Shown here in pieces: positions 43,263 through 54,298 of a DNA stretch of 64,000 nucleotides (positions are counted from its first letter, which is position 1; every line of letters begins with the position of its first letter). Under the pieces are notes generated by a model, which had not been told where the DNA came from, did no database searches, and saw only the letters and a list, made by a program, of their open reading frames with translations. This stretch comes from Astrothelium macrocarpum (taxonomy: Eukaryota; Ascomycota; Dothideomycetes; Trypetheliales; Trypetheliaceae). Made by a program: the position numbers and the translations under genes. The stretch is from the NCBI GenBank assembly GCA_021030915.1, contig JAGEMR010000068.1, positions 96,465-160,464 of the forward strand, read 5' to 3'.

Positions 43263-46200
43263 ATGTCGACGAGCAGCAAAAGAGCTCCTGATACGATGGT
43301 GGAGGATGTGGATGGCAACTCTGGAGCTGAAAGCACACCGCTACGACCTGTGAAGCACATGAAGCTGGAAAGTGCACTGGACGTGCATGAAACGGGAAAC
43401 TTATTGATAGAGCCAGACAGGAACGGAGAGCAAGACAACCATCGTAAGAACACGCGCGGACTAATTAGCGAAGTCGAAAATGCCGCCGTTCTCAATGTTT
43501 TGATTACCAAAATTATAGACCTTGAGGCAAAGCTCTCACAGGTGCATGCTCATGTTCCTCCTCAGCTCACCTCCTTGGGAGATGAAGGTGAAGGACCTGT
43601 GACCCATGCCATGACAGAACTCGCTCCCGCAGCATCATCTACCAATCGCAAAGCAGCAAGGCCCATGTTGAATCGAGTTTCGTGGGTCTCGTTCAAGAAT
43701 CTTTACATGGATGAAGACGTGTTTGCGATCGACGTATTGATGGTAATGAAGACCATTCCATTGCCCTCTCTATTTCTATCTCAATACTGACCTATTCCTA
43801 GGGACCACCCAAATTCTACTGGCAGCGACGTGCTGAAGAGCGAGAGGTGAGAGACCGCATTGAAGCTGCAAAGGCTTACAATGCCGAGAGCAAAGAGAAA
43901 GCCTTGGAAAAGGAGAAGGAGAGAACGGCAGCGAAAATTGCAAACGGTGGCTCTGATGCGGTGCAACAGACTCGGAAGGAAATACCCGAACGCATTCGTA
44001 TCAATTCTCAGCCTGTGCGAGCCATTCTGGCAGACATCACAGGTGGAAAATGGACTCCTGAATCTCTGATTATGCTGCGGCCATATAAACTTCTTGTGGC
44101 GTATGAAACAGAGATTCGAGAAAGGCTCCGGGTTCTCCAGAAGCTATGGAGCAACCGTCCGAAGCCTGACGATGTCACCACATCAGCGGACACGATGACG
44201 ACTTATGAACCAGAGACTCTGGATGATAATCAGATATTAGATGAAAGCAGCCTTTATCGTCAACAGCATTCCGACTCTTCCTCTGTGTTGAGTTATGAGC
44301 GTCGTCAACACAAAGTTGATCTGACAACCACTTATGACGCGCTTCAAGACCTCACATGCCTCGTTGAGTTCATGAACGAAGATCTTTTCCCTATCGTGAG
44401 ACGTTATGCTCCCGGCAGCTCGTACTCTAAGATCTATTTTCGTGATTTGTGGTATCTTTACCAATCGGGTGATTGGGTAGTGCTGGACGAGCGTAGAGGG
44501 AGGAGATTCAGTCCTGATGCTGGCTCGGAAACTGAAAGGATGCCAAGTCAGCCTGGGAACCTTGGCGAACGGGCGGCAACAATATGGAGAGTACTGAGAA
44601 CAGGGGGCGGGCGACCAAATCTGAGTCCGCTGAACAAGCGTGAGCGTAACCGACCTCCTTCCAGTGAGATAAATCCATTTTGCGTTCGCTGCTATCGCAT
44701 CGACTATGATGGCGATCGATTCGGACCTATTTGGGTTGAATTTGATTTTCAGCCATGGGAAGGCGAAAAACTGATAGAGCAATTGGAGATTGTTCCACTC
44801 AGATTCGCAAAGGATGAGACAGAAATACGGACTCAACATGTCGCTCGTGGTAAACAGTTCATGGGGCTCATCAGACCCCAACATCGAATTTACTCTGGGC
44901 CCATACTTAACTTTCATCCATCAGGACTTCTCTTTGAGCGTGAGAGTTCTGGACAGCGTGATGTCTACGGTTCGGTCATCGTCGACTTCAAGGAGACAGC
45001 ACGTATGAATCCTAAGATGATAATGAGCCTGGGCTTGCCAAACGTCCAGATCACGGATGATGATCTCACGATGGCAGAAGACTATCCGCTTTACGTATGG
45101 GACGACAGGAAAGGGGGAAGATGGAAAGAAGCTATTGAGGATATATATGAAGACTGGCATGTCGATTCGCACTTGAAGCATAAGCATATTCGGCAAGACA
45201 CATTCTTATCTCGATTCGAAAATCTTTTGCAGGGTGACTATATCGACGGAAGCGAGTTTGGAGATGATGAGTATGCTTTGTTGCCGAATAGAGTATGTGC
45301 ATACATCCTCCAACGTCGTCGGTTTACACTGCTCAAATTGGATTGCCTGCGTCTTCAAGGACCAGACTCTCAAAATTGGGATGATCTCATTCTTACTCGA
45401 GACAATAAGGAGACCGTCAAGGCCCAAACCATGTCGCATTTCCGCAACAAGCGTCTGCGCGCCGCCAATCCAGACGTCGAATTCGACCTTAGCAGGGAAA
45501 AAGGTCTCGGTCTAGTCATTCTACTACATGGCGTTCCCGGTGTTGGTATGTTGGTTTTTGGAGAACATGTACGCTGGACTTGATGTACTGACCTGATATA
45601 GGTAAAACGTCGACTGCGGAATGCGTAGCACAATTGCTCGGCAAACCCCTCTTCCCCATTACATGCGGAGACCTAGGGACGAGCGCCGAGCTGGTCGAGC
45701 AGCAGTTATATGAGATCTTTGGTAAAGCCGAAAAATGGGATTGCGTTTTACTGCTTGATGAAGCTGACGTTTTCCTCGCTTCACGCGGTAAAAACGATCT
45801 CAAGCGGAATGCAGTCGTTTCAGGTATGCCAATTAAGTGAAATGAGAGATGTTGCTGACTCGCGCTTCAGTGTTCCTACGTATTCTTGAGCTATACACTG
45901 GCATTCTGTTCCTGACCACAAATCGAATTGGTGTTCTTGACGAAGCATTCATGTCCAGGATACATACACAACTTTACTATCCGCCTCTTGAGGAGGGGCA
46001 GTCGATGAAGATCTGGGAGACCAATCTTCGCAAACTCCAGAAACGCAAACGCGATCTAATGCAAATCAATATGGACCAGATCTTGCACTTTGCACACGGC
46101 CATTTCGAGAAGAACATCGACAAATCTACGCGTTGGAACGGCCGTCAAATCCGCAACGCCTGCCAAGCCGCTGCCGCCTTAGCCGAGCACGAGGCCTTCG

Positions 46201-46607
46201 GCGCCAGCGACAGCGTCCCCTCATCCGATTTCGATTTCCAAGCAACCCCCGCTCGTCTCGAGGTGCGACATTTTCAAAAAGTCGACAATGCTATGCGCGA
46301 GTTTTTCGACTACATGACCAACGTGTGCGGCGAGGATTTCTCGGGTGCCGCTAAGATGAAGAGCGAACGCAACGATGACTACGAGCCGCCGCGGCGATAC
46401 GAGGAGCATTATGGTTACGAGCATCCAGCGCCAGGGATGTTCCATCGGCCTTCACGACCAGATGCGTATTCACCAGATGACATGGTGCCGTCGTATGCTG
46501 GCGGCCATGGACCGCAGAAGGGCGGCCCTTTTAGTTCGTACGACCATCAGCCACGACAGCGGTGGTCGTCATTTTCGAGAGATCAAGATAGACCACATTT
46601 TGGGTAA
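43263..46607 (+). CDS. Large AAA+ ATPase with DUF7025-type region
   Basis: Exons 43263..43742, 43802..45545, 45602..45823 and 45871..46607 give 1060 residues. Residues 1-190 are low complexity with a coiled coil (KEKALEKEKERTAAKI). The central part, with SLIMLRPYKLLVAYETEIRE, LVEFMNEDLFPIVRRY and FRDLWYLYQSGDWVV, matches the fungal DUF7025 region that precedes AAA modules. The Walker A GVPGVGKTS is assembled across intron 2. Walker B is CVLLLDEADVFLASRG and sensor 1/arginine finger TTNRIGVLDEAFMSRIH. The C-terminus is disordered, Pro/Tyr/Arg-rich. Such proteins are expanded in filamentous fungi and have no settled function; remodelling of protein assemblies is the general expectation. Start is the ATG at 43263. 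Confidence 0.88.
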
Positions 46608-47323
46608 TGAGAAAAAAGAATACCAAAGATGGGACAACGCGTAACCACAGCTGATGCTTCGGCGTCGCTTGGTCCTGTTTGGTCTGAACATGAAATTCCC
46701 CATCCTCGGGACAAAGTTTTAACAACAAGCCTTGCTTTCTCACTCGGCCTATAGAAATGCAAAAGGATCTTCAGTCACATTCCAAGCGGAGAAGGATACA
46801 TTGAAGGAGACGGCCAGAGAGATGATCGCGAATGAAGAAGACAGCAGGAGGGATCACTATGAAGAAAGAAGACCACGTAGAATTTTATGTGGCTTAGATG
46901 CTATTTGCATGGCTATGTGTTCTGAATGTGCCTGTTTGTAGTGGGACAGACGGCGTCCTCTGGGATGCTGAGATAGAGGACGATTCCTCTCTCTACGATG
47001 TATCGCAGCTTTTAAGTATATCCAAAGTTTTCTTTTTGTAGCTTATCTATATACAATCCTCGCTACATTATAGAAATTTCTTGCACGAATGTTTCAATTG
47101 CCCAGGCTAGACGTCGATATATATAGCCTGCTACAATCCGGTTAAAAGAATGTGAAAGTAATCATTGCAAAGATGACGACGTGCAAAGTTTCCGAGAATA
47201 AGTATACACTATTTGAAGATGTGATGTATGCTATAAATTGAAACCGCAAGATTTCACCACAGGAATAGAATGGCAGGTGCACGTGATCCCAGCAATTCAT
47301 TCAAGCCATGCTGACAGTTCATC
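46608..47323. other. Intergenic, no gene supported
   Basis: Convergent 3' flanks of the AAA+ and S41-type genes. The frame at 46732-46941 has no recognised content. Confidence 0.45.
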
Positions 47324-50061
47324 TCAGAGACTTCCAGCAATACAGCAGTCTTGTCCACCCCAAGCCCCAACAGCGACCCGCTTCCGGATGGCCGTTATGT
47401 CGATTATCATTTCCGGCGTGAACAACATCCGACAGTCGGCCGGCGAGTATATGAACTGCAGTGGCGTATTCAAGGAGTCGCCCGTCCGATTTAGACTTTG
47501 TACATTGATTTGACCCTCTTGAAGCGAGGAGCTGCGTGCAGTCGGCAACTTATTGTAGCGTTTCAGCTTGGCTATGCTGGAGTCGTTCAAGCCTATTAAA
47601 TTGGCGGTGGAGAGGGTGAAGTCGACTGATGCTTCGATTACGGAGTGATAATGTTGGGCAATCCACTCTTGTAATCTCCGGCGTTAGCTTCATTGTTTCC
47701 TAATTAGGCAATTAGTCAGTTAGTGTGGAGATCAGGAGAAACAGCATTTAAGGCCCTGTTTGCTGCTGTTTCCTCCTGAGCTTCCTCAGTTCAATTCCTT
47801 GCTTAAATGCGGTATCCGACCTGTTCCGTCTAATTCCATCACGGAGAAAGCCTGTACTAAGGATCCCTATCAGGATGCATCGATGGTTAGCAAAGTAATC
47901 AATATTTATGAAGGTGATAGTGAGTTTGGGTTGTGTGTCCGATTTTTGGCAGATGGAAAGGAAAGGCATCTGTGCAAATGATAGATGCAGGAGGCTCACA
48001 TTAGAGTGTTTGAATGCTTTTTCGATACTTACTCTTACCCCTCCTACAGCCTGCATGATGCCAGCTTGTGGTCGGCCACCAAAAGCAACAGTTTTGGCTC
48101 GACCTTGCGTTGTCATCAATTCCACAAAGTCATTGCAGGCCGAGGAACATGTTCCATCCGAGAGTATGATGATGTCTCCAGCCGCATATGGCCGAGGTGT
48201 ATTGCTGAAATTCGCGGATGCACCAAAGCCCGATACGTAGAAGCCGAAGCTTAGAAATGAAGCGAAAGGACTTGATAAGTTATATTGGAAGATGTTGGTG
48301 AATGCATCATTGTAGATTTCCTGGGGTCCGTAGAATTCCGCAAACGAATCGAAACTGTTACCATTTGCGTCAAGATCTATATGGAAATTTAGTTGATCTT
48401 CTGCAAATACTTCTGTACTTGCGCCTAGAGGACACTGCCCAGGTGCGTCAAAGGTTTGGGGCAGATTCGAGAATGTTTGCCCAATACTGTCGAGATCTTC
48501 ACGAGCCCTATACCTGATCACTTGATAGGGTGCCTCTTGAGGGAATAACTGCGCAAAGATATCGATTGCTGTGAAAGGACTGCCTCCAGAATTACCGCTT
48601 ACGTCGATAATCAGTTTTGTTTTCCCAGCCGCTCGACTCTGTTGTAGAAACTACTTCGATGTTAACATGCAATGAGTCCCTCTGGCCCAAAGACATACAT
48701 ACAGTGCGAATGAAATTTTGGTATTGCGGTCCCGAAATGATATCAGTGCCGAAAGTCGGGAGTGCAAGAACTGCGACGTCGTCGTAATCGGTGCCGTTAA
48801 TGTAGAACCCTGCTCCCAAAAAGCTCGGATCTTCTCCTGTATCGTCTCCTTGTGCAAGTACAAATGGCGGATAGTCGGGGGCAGGGTGAGGAGTCTGTCA
48901 AAGGTTAACAGTCTAATCGCATGGGTCAAGACGTGACAAAAGCATATCTTACCGAGAGGGACGTGGGTTGTGAAGTTGCTGAAGTTGCTGAAGTTGCTGA
49001 AGTTGCTGAAGTTGCTGACGAGTTGGTAGAGGCTATCGTCGAGGACCCAATCAACGCAGAGTCGATCTTGGGCCTGATATACTGATCCCATATATCCTCG
49101 CCATTCTTTATGTTGTCGAAATCTAGAAGCGGCATTGCGAAGTTGAGAAATACCTTTGAGGTACCATTCGCAAAGTTAATCGTTGTGTTCGGGCCAGAGT
49201 AGATGAGGCCTCCAAAAGAACCACCAGTGAATAGACCTGGTGTATAGAAATTGAGAGGTGTTCCTTGAGAGTTCCCGGCTAGATTGAAGAACAAACTGTT
49301 CCAGAGAGCGTCGCGATCCCGGAGAAAAGCACCCGATTCACTATAATCCAGGAGGTATTCCGTAGCGTTCTGACCATCGATTGCTATAACGGCAGAAATA
49401 TGCCTGTCGGCATTTGGGCTAGATGAGTTGCTTGCCCCATATAGAGATTTGGTGAGTGCTGGGCAGATCGGTTGTTGAAGCATAGAGACTTACAGCTGGC
49501 GACCACATCCGAATAGACGTACACTTGAGGCAACTCATATCCGTCCGGGCTTACCGAAACTAAAGAGAAAGATCGAGTAAAGGAGAAAAAGTCGACAGCA
49601 ACATCAACGGGGAAGAGCAGGTGTCCATCGTGGGCATCGATGGTGACCTGCGTTAGCGCCTTTGCGAAATCCCATTCACTTTCATAGGTTCCATTATTGG
49701 CGCTTCGCTCAACAACGTCAAGCCGCCCCCAAAGATCGAATGGAGGCTGCATAAGCTCGACGTATTCTGCTGGAGGATTTTTGAGATACGTTGTTGTTGT
49801 TTGCCACGAGATGTAGGGCTTCAGACTCTCGACAAGGTCGACAGCGTCTCCAGCGTGGAAAGGAATGGACTTCAGGCAATTATAAGCCAGTTCAGCAGGA
49901 ACCACAGAGCCTGATGCGGCATAAGAGATGCTGATTTGAGCACATGGTTGGCTTGCTGAATTTGCTCCCTGGCGCCGCAGGTGGTTGGGGAAGTGAACAG
50001 AGCGAGAGAAGATAGGCACGATTACAGTACAAAACAACAGGGAAATTTTCAAGAAACACAT
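47324..50061 (-). CDS. Secreted S41/CPAF-like peptidase family protein, multi-exon
   Basis: Signal peptide at the start (MCFLKISLLFCTVIVPIFS). Exons 50061..49494, 49458..48953, 48894..48703 and 48650..48033 stay in frame (628 residues). Intron 1 would be only 35 bp. Key stretches are LVESLKPYISWQTTTTYLKN, DAHDGHLLFPVDV, LIIDVSGNSGGSPF and the presumed nucleophile region SDGTCSSACNDFVELM. The last exon, on the minus strand ending at 47324, encodes NTPLQFIYSPADCRMLFTPEMI, the family's C-terminal signature. It connects to exon 4 (...QAVGGVR) through one or two introns between about 48032 and 47670 that I could not fix; GSLVQAFSV from 47866 is a likely small exon. These fungal extracellular S41-type proteins are of unknown substrate. 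A shorter model ending at 47748 would lose the C-terminus. Confidence 0.75.
48971..49015 (-). repeat. Coding 9-bp minisatellite, five copies
   Basis: TGAAGTTGC is repeated five times on the plus strand, encoding a Ser-Ala-Thr run (NSSATSATSATSATSATSQP) just before intron 2 of the S41-type gene. Copy number is likely to vary among strains; the run may be an O-glycosylated linker. Confidence 0.85.
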
Positions 50062-50861
50062 TCCGGAGGGCAGACGGAATTCAATACAGCGATCGAAAAG
50101 ATTACTTCGGAAAGGTTACGGGGAGGTATATGCGCAGTATTTAAGATCTATCCAGCGTCTAGTGGAGCATTTTACTGGCAGTCAATGCGTCATTTTCTCG
50201 GGGCCAAAATCCAGAAGGAACGACTAAATCGACTCATGGTACTGTGCTTTGCTCAGCGCAGAACGGGATGGAGGTCAATACATCGAAAATCTTGACACTG
50301 TTGTCTGGATTTAGCATCACGATGTATAAGGCACCCATTGTGTCTAGCCTTGATAGAAATTACGCTCCGAATGCATGCAAAACTTTTACATACATGCACC
50401 ATGATTTGGAGCCTCGTTCAGATCACGTGAAAGGTTCAAAGGCGTCCTTAGATGGTCGCAATAGACTGGACGCATGCGAAAGGCAGGGATCGTAAGAGGC
50501 TGAAGCATATTACGAGGGAGATTGCGCATCCTTTCCCCAACGACCTGTGTTAAATATGCGACGCGCCCACGCGTCTTGAGAGAGTTGATCCTGCATTAGT
50601 CCTTTCTGTAGGGCTGCGCTGTTAGTGATGCTGGGCAGTGCAACGTTGACCGCCTGGAGGATGCTGTGATCCAAGATCATCATCACGAAAAGCGTCCTTG
50701 CCAACAGAGAATACCAGACTTTTCAAATGTAAACTTGACATTGGGTCTACAGATAGACAAGTTATAGTCCTAGCTTTTGTTAGAATTGTATGATCTGATT
50801 CACAAGGTAGAAAGTGAAATCATTGAGGTTGGAGTTCCCGAAGGAAGAACAGACGGCTTTA
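50062..50861. other. Upstream region of the S41-type gene, no other gene supported
   Basis: About 800 bp before the MITE. The frame at 50510-50704 is short and unsupported. Confidence 0.45.
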
Positions 50862-51105
50862 GGAGATTTCCTTGATCTGTGCACAGTCCCGCACTGTGCA
50901 CACATGTTTTACACCAAAATAGCCATTTTTAACCTCATTTATCTCCATCAATTAGATAGCTAATTTGGTAAAAATTTTGTATTATCATTCATCCAAAATT
51001 CAAATTTTATACTATTAACTATTGTGATTGTTGAGATAATTTAAATTTAGCAATAATAGCTAGGTGTGCACAGTGCGGGACCGTGCACAGAGCAAGGAAA
51101 TCTCC
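50862..51105. mobile_element. 244-bp MITE with TA target duplication
   Basis: TA at 50860-50861 and 51106-51107 flank long inverted ends reading GGAGATTTCCTTGATCTGTG and then CACAGTCCCGCACTGTGCACAC (right end CTCTGTGCACGGTCCC...). About 40 of 42 positions pair. The interior is AT-rich and non-coding. Size, TA duplication and lack of a gene fit a Stowaway/mariner-type MITE. Inside each end, GTGCACAGTGCGGGAC can fold on itself. Confidence 0.88.
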
Positions 51106-52243
51106 TACCCCTGTGGACAGGCCGTCAGAGGGCTCTTCCCAAGACCCCTGACGCCGTAAGGTAGGCTGCAACTAAGGCGAAAGCGTCACGTAATTATGTG
51201 GCTGCTTCTAGCCTCTGGTCTACCGTGTGAACTTGTGGTATTTGGTCTTGATAGGCGCGGAGCCTAACTCTGCATGCCCATTCATCTTCCTACATCGAGT
51301 TTGAGGCATTTATCCCGACACTGATAACCTGTGGGCGTTTGAGGAGAGCGGATCCGACATAGAGGATGACTACTTCCTGGCTATTGTGGTGCAGTTCCTA
51401 CGCGTCCTCTCTTGAATAGGGCATGACTTGATGAAACATTACTTGAGAACAAATACCTCTGCTGGAGCTGGTGAGATTAAGCGCTATATCTCATTATGTC
51501 GCTTTCGTTCATATCAAGACGACATCATTCTACTGTATCTCATAAGTCTCATAGACACAGCCGAGACATTCAAGGTGCTTCAACCCTGGCGTGAATTCAG
51601 AATACGAATTAATGTGCCTTAGATATTTGTATGCAATGCAGTAGTATTCCGATCGCTCCGAGCAAAGAGATACACTTTAGTCAAGCCAATGAGAGAGCAT
51701 CTCGCCTTGAGTCTCGTGAACAAGTCCAAGCCTATTTCTGCATGCTCTAGATCTAAGGACACATATTGTCTGCCTACAGACGCCCCACAGATTGTCTGCC
51801 TCTGAGACCCCTGTAAGTCCAAAGTGGTGGCAGCTTATCAAGCCAACCACTGAACTTCGCCAACAAACATTCCGATCTGAAATCACTGTATCAACTGGAT
51901 CTGGTCTGGCGAGTAGCTGCAATCGCCCTAAGTAGCAATGTTTAGCGACTGACACGGGTAGAACACGGCAAAATCTGCAAAGGCTGCCAGATAAGAACCT
52001 AGGCTTTTATGCTTTAAGATACCACGTTCTATTGGATCAGCGTCTCCACAACTTCTAGAGATTCGGGTGAGCTTAGCCGATCACTACTCCTGAGCGAGGC
52101 TATCGGTAAACTCCCAAATTCCTCATGCTTCGCTTGTCCTGGTCATCTTAAGTGCAGCTCTAAAGCTCCACCTACTGGCTCTTTCTAGCTCCAACTTTGC
52201 CACCAACGCCGTCTTGACCTCAGTGCTACTTGTATTTGAAGAG
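51106..52243. other. Intergenic, no gene supported
   Basis: Between the MITE and the 132-residue gene. Short frames on both strands (51428-51622, 51677-51955) show no coding character. Confidence 0.45.
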
Positions 52244-52692
52244 ATGAGTTACCAGGAAGGATTCAGCTTCGGCCACGACAATCAAGGCAGCCAAATTGGG
52301 CAGTATACTCACAACAATTCGAGCGCTCCAAGTGAAGGCACATCACCATCCAGAGCTTTACAAATGCTAATTAGCTTCTAGCCTACAACATTATGCCAAT
52401 TGTCAACCTAGCCGGAGGCACAATCAACATCTCTAGATCCCCAACTCCAGTGGTATATGAGCAAGAGCAAGAGATCCAGAATTTCAAACAGCAAAATTAC
52501 CGTCAGCTTGACACTGACGACTTGAATTTGCTTATTGACATGCTGTCATATGTAAAAAAAGAGCAGGAAAAACGGGAGTTTCAGCACAGACAAGATGTAC
52601 GGAAAGCGCAGCAGGTGAAAGCAGAGCAACTAAGAATGAAACAAGATTTCAGGGAAAGAATCAGGCAGGCTTTTCCATCGGCGCCTTCGTAA
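52244..52692 (+). CDS. Small coiled-coil protein with N-terminal GFSFG..NQG.Q.G motif
   Basis: Exons 52244..52331 and 52382..52692 (50-bp intron, GTGAAG, branch GCTAAT, TTCTAG) give 132 residues in frame. Residues 6-19 read GFSFGHDNQGSQIG and are followed by an Asn/Ser stretch and VNLAGGTINIS. Residues about 50-128 form a highly charged helix (VKKEQEKREFQHRQDVRKAQ, QLRMKQDFRERIRQAF), probably a coiled coil. The N-terminal motif recurs near the C-terminus of the SesA-type protein encoded 2 kb away on the other strand. That suggests motif-motif (possibly amyloid) contact. No database family recognised. An unspliced annotation would start at the inner Met and lose the motif. Confidence 0.6.
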
Positions 52693-53614
52693 TGCGAAGC
52701 AGTGTTCTTGGCGTTCTATCGAATTTTATTCAAGCGCTACGCCTTTTCATGATAGCTTGGCCTTGCTGTTTATAATAGTATCTATACAATGCTTTTCTCT
52801 TTGACATTATGCGCAAAGTTATTGTTGAGATAGTTGCCAGGAGACTCAATATTACAATCTTCGATTATACATATGAGAAGATTCTGCAATTAAGATATTA
52901 AAGCTTGTAGAATTGCATTAGCGTTGGCTAAAGCAAAGCAGAAGCGCAGCGGCCTGTATCCGTTAAGAGATATCGAAGCTCTTACTTTTGCATACACAGA
53001 CTTTGCCTGGGGTTGAGACAACAACGAAAACACAATGGTTGATTGTTAGACTAGTCTCTTGGAAACTATTTGATGAGGGACCAAGGCTATGCAGATGAAG
53101 AGCCTTTACACACGTGGCGTAGACTGGACCCAGTCTGATCGCAGGCCGAAATATGTTTGCAAAAAGTTGACTCTTATACATATTTATCACATCATCTGTC
53201 ATTAATCGATAATAAGATCATTTCTACAACTACAGTTATCATCATCACATTTAAAAAGATGCTATAGTTAATGACTATTGTCACTAGCCTGACGACAATT
53301 ACTATGAGCAATTCCTCGGGTGAGTAGTGCTGATTAAAGGTTCCCACCGTATCTTGGCTGAGTCCCCGCTACCCGTAACAGTCGTTCCATCTTCGCTTAT
53401 CGGTCTGCTCACAAAACGGAATCCGGCTAAGGCTCATACCTATTTCATCCCTTAGTTTTCTAGATAGCCAAGGAACCGATATTGGTCTTCAATGTTCTTC
53501 AAAAAGGTATATTGAGTCTCTTCTAATCTACAGGTTACACGACCAAGTGGCGTCAATCCAACAGGCCCTGGAAGCCTGATCGCTTCTAAAAAGCTGACTG
53601 TTCCTTCAATTAAT
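52693..53614. other. Intergenic, probably including unresolved 5' exons of the next gene
   Basis: No full gene seen. The plus strand has a possible first exon at 53313-53328 (MSNSS before GGTGAGTAG) and a short open stretch near 53465-53500 reading SQGTDIGLQ, both plausible 5' exons of the following gene. The splice joins are not convincing. Confidence 0.35.
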
Positions 53615-54165
53615 AGAAACGTACGGAGCGGGCTCAACGCCGGGACAACAGGCGTGCCGAGCGAGCTCAACGCGAAGCAGAGGAACGCGAGAGGGAGCAA
53701 GAACATCTTCGTCGACAACACGAGCTGGCTCGATGGAATCATGAGGCAATGCTGGAACGCGAGCGAACTAGACAGCGGGACCAAGACCTGGAACGCGAAC
53801 GACAGAATGCTGTTAGGCAGGAACACGAAAGGGAGCTTGCAGCTGAGCACGCAAGCCAACGAGCCTCAGATACACTGTTCCAAATTGGTTCTACTGCTGT
53901 TGCTGTTGTCGGTGCAGCATATGCTGCTCCTGCTATCATCGGCGGACTCACGACCGTAGCTGGATATGCTGCGGGTGCTGCTGCCGTTGGCGCAGGGGGC
54001 TTAGCTGTAACCACTGTTGCGGACAGGTGTATGTCGTATCAGGAAAGGGAGCATGAACGCGTGTCAAGAGACGCAGCATTTGCACGTCTTCTTGAGCACG
54101 AGGCAAGAACAACAAATCGAATCACAGGAGGGAACAACAGAATGATAGGTAATGGAGGATTTTAA
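53615..54165 (+). CDS. Charged coiled-coil protein with Ala/Gly-rich membrane-like segment, 5' end unresolved
   Basis: Open from an acceptor-like TTAATAG at 53608-53614 to the stop at 54165, about 183 residues, so a 5' exon is missing from this call. Residues about 1-80 are Arg/Glu/Gln-rich (RRAERAQREAEERERE, RQHELARWNHEAMLE...), a long coiled coil. Then two near-contiguous hydrophobic Ala/Gly/Val runs follow (GSTAVAVVGAAYAAPAIIGG and TTVAGYAAGAAAVGAGGLAV), which could insert into membranes. A short charged tail ends MIGNGGF. An ATG at 53749 could serve as internal start (138 residues). Membrane-active effectors of fungal cell-death systems often combine such parts, but no known family is recognised. 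Confidence 0.5.
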
Positions 54166-54298
54166 CTGAGAAAGTGAACAACGCAAAGTCGTCAGGCACT
54201 GAGCACTTGAGATGTTCGAGATATACTTTGCATATCTTGAGCTCGGTATTCTCGACTAGGAGCTAGGTTGTACAATGAATTCCATCCTAAAATCCAGC

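Noticed and set aside
53452..53859. 135-codon minus-strand frame opposite the coiled-coil gene
   Set aside because: It looks hydrophobic, but this is the complement of the Arg/Glu-rich coiled coil. No start context or family supports it.
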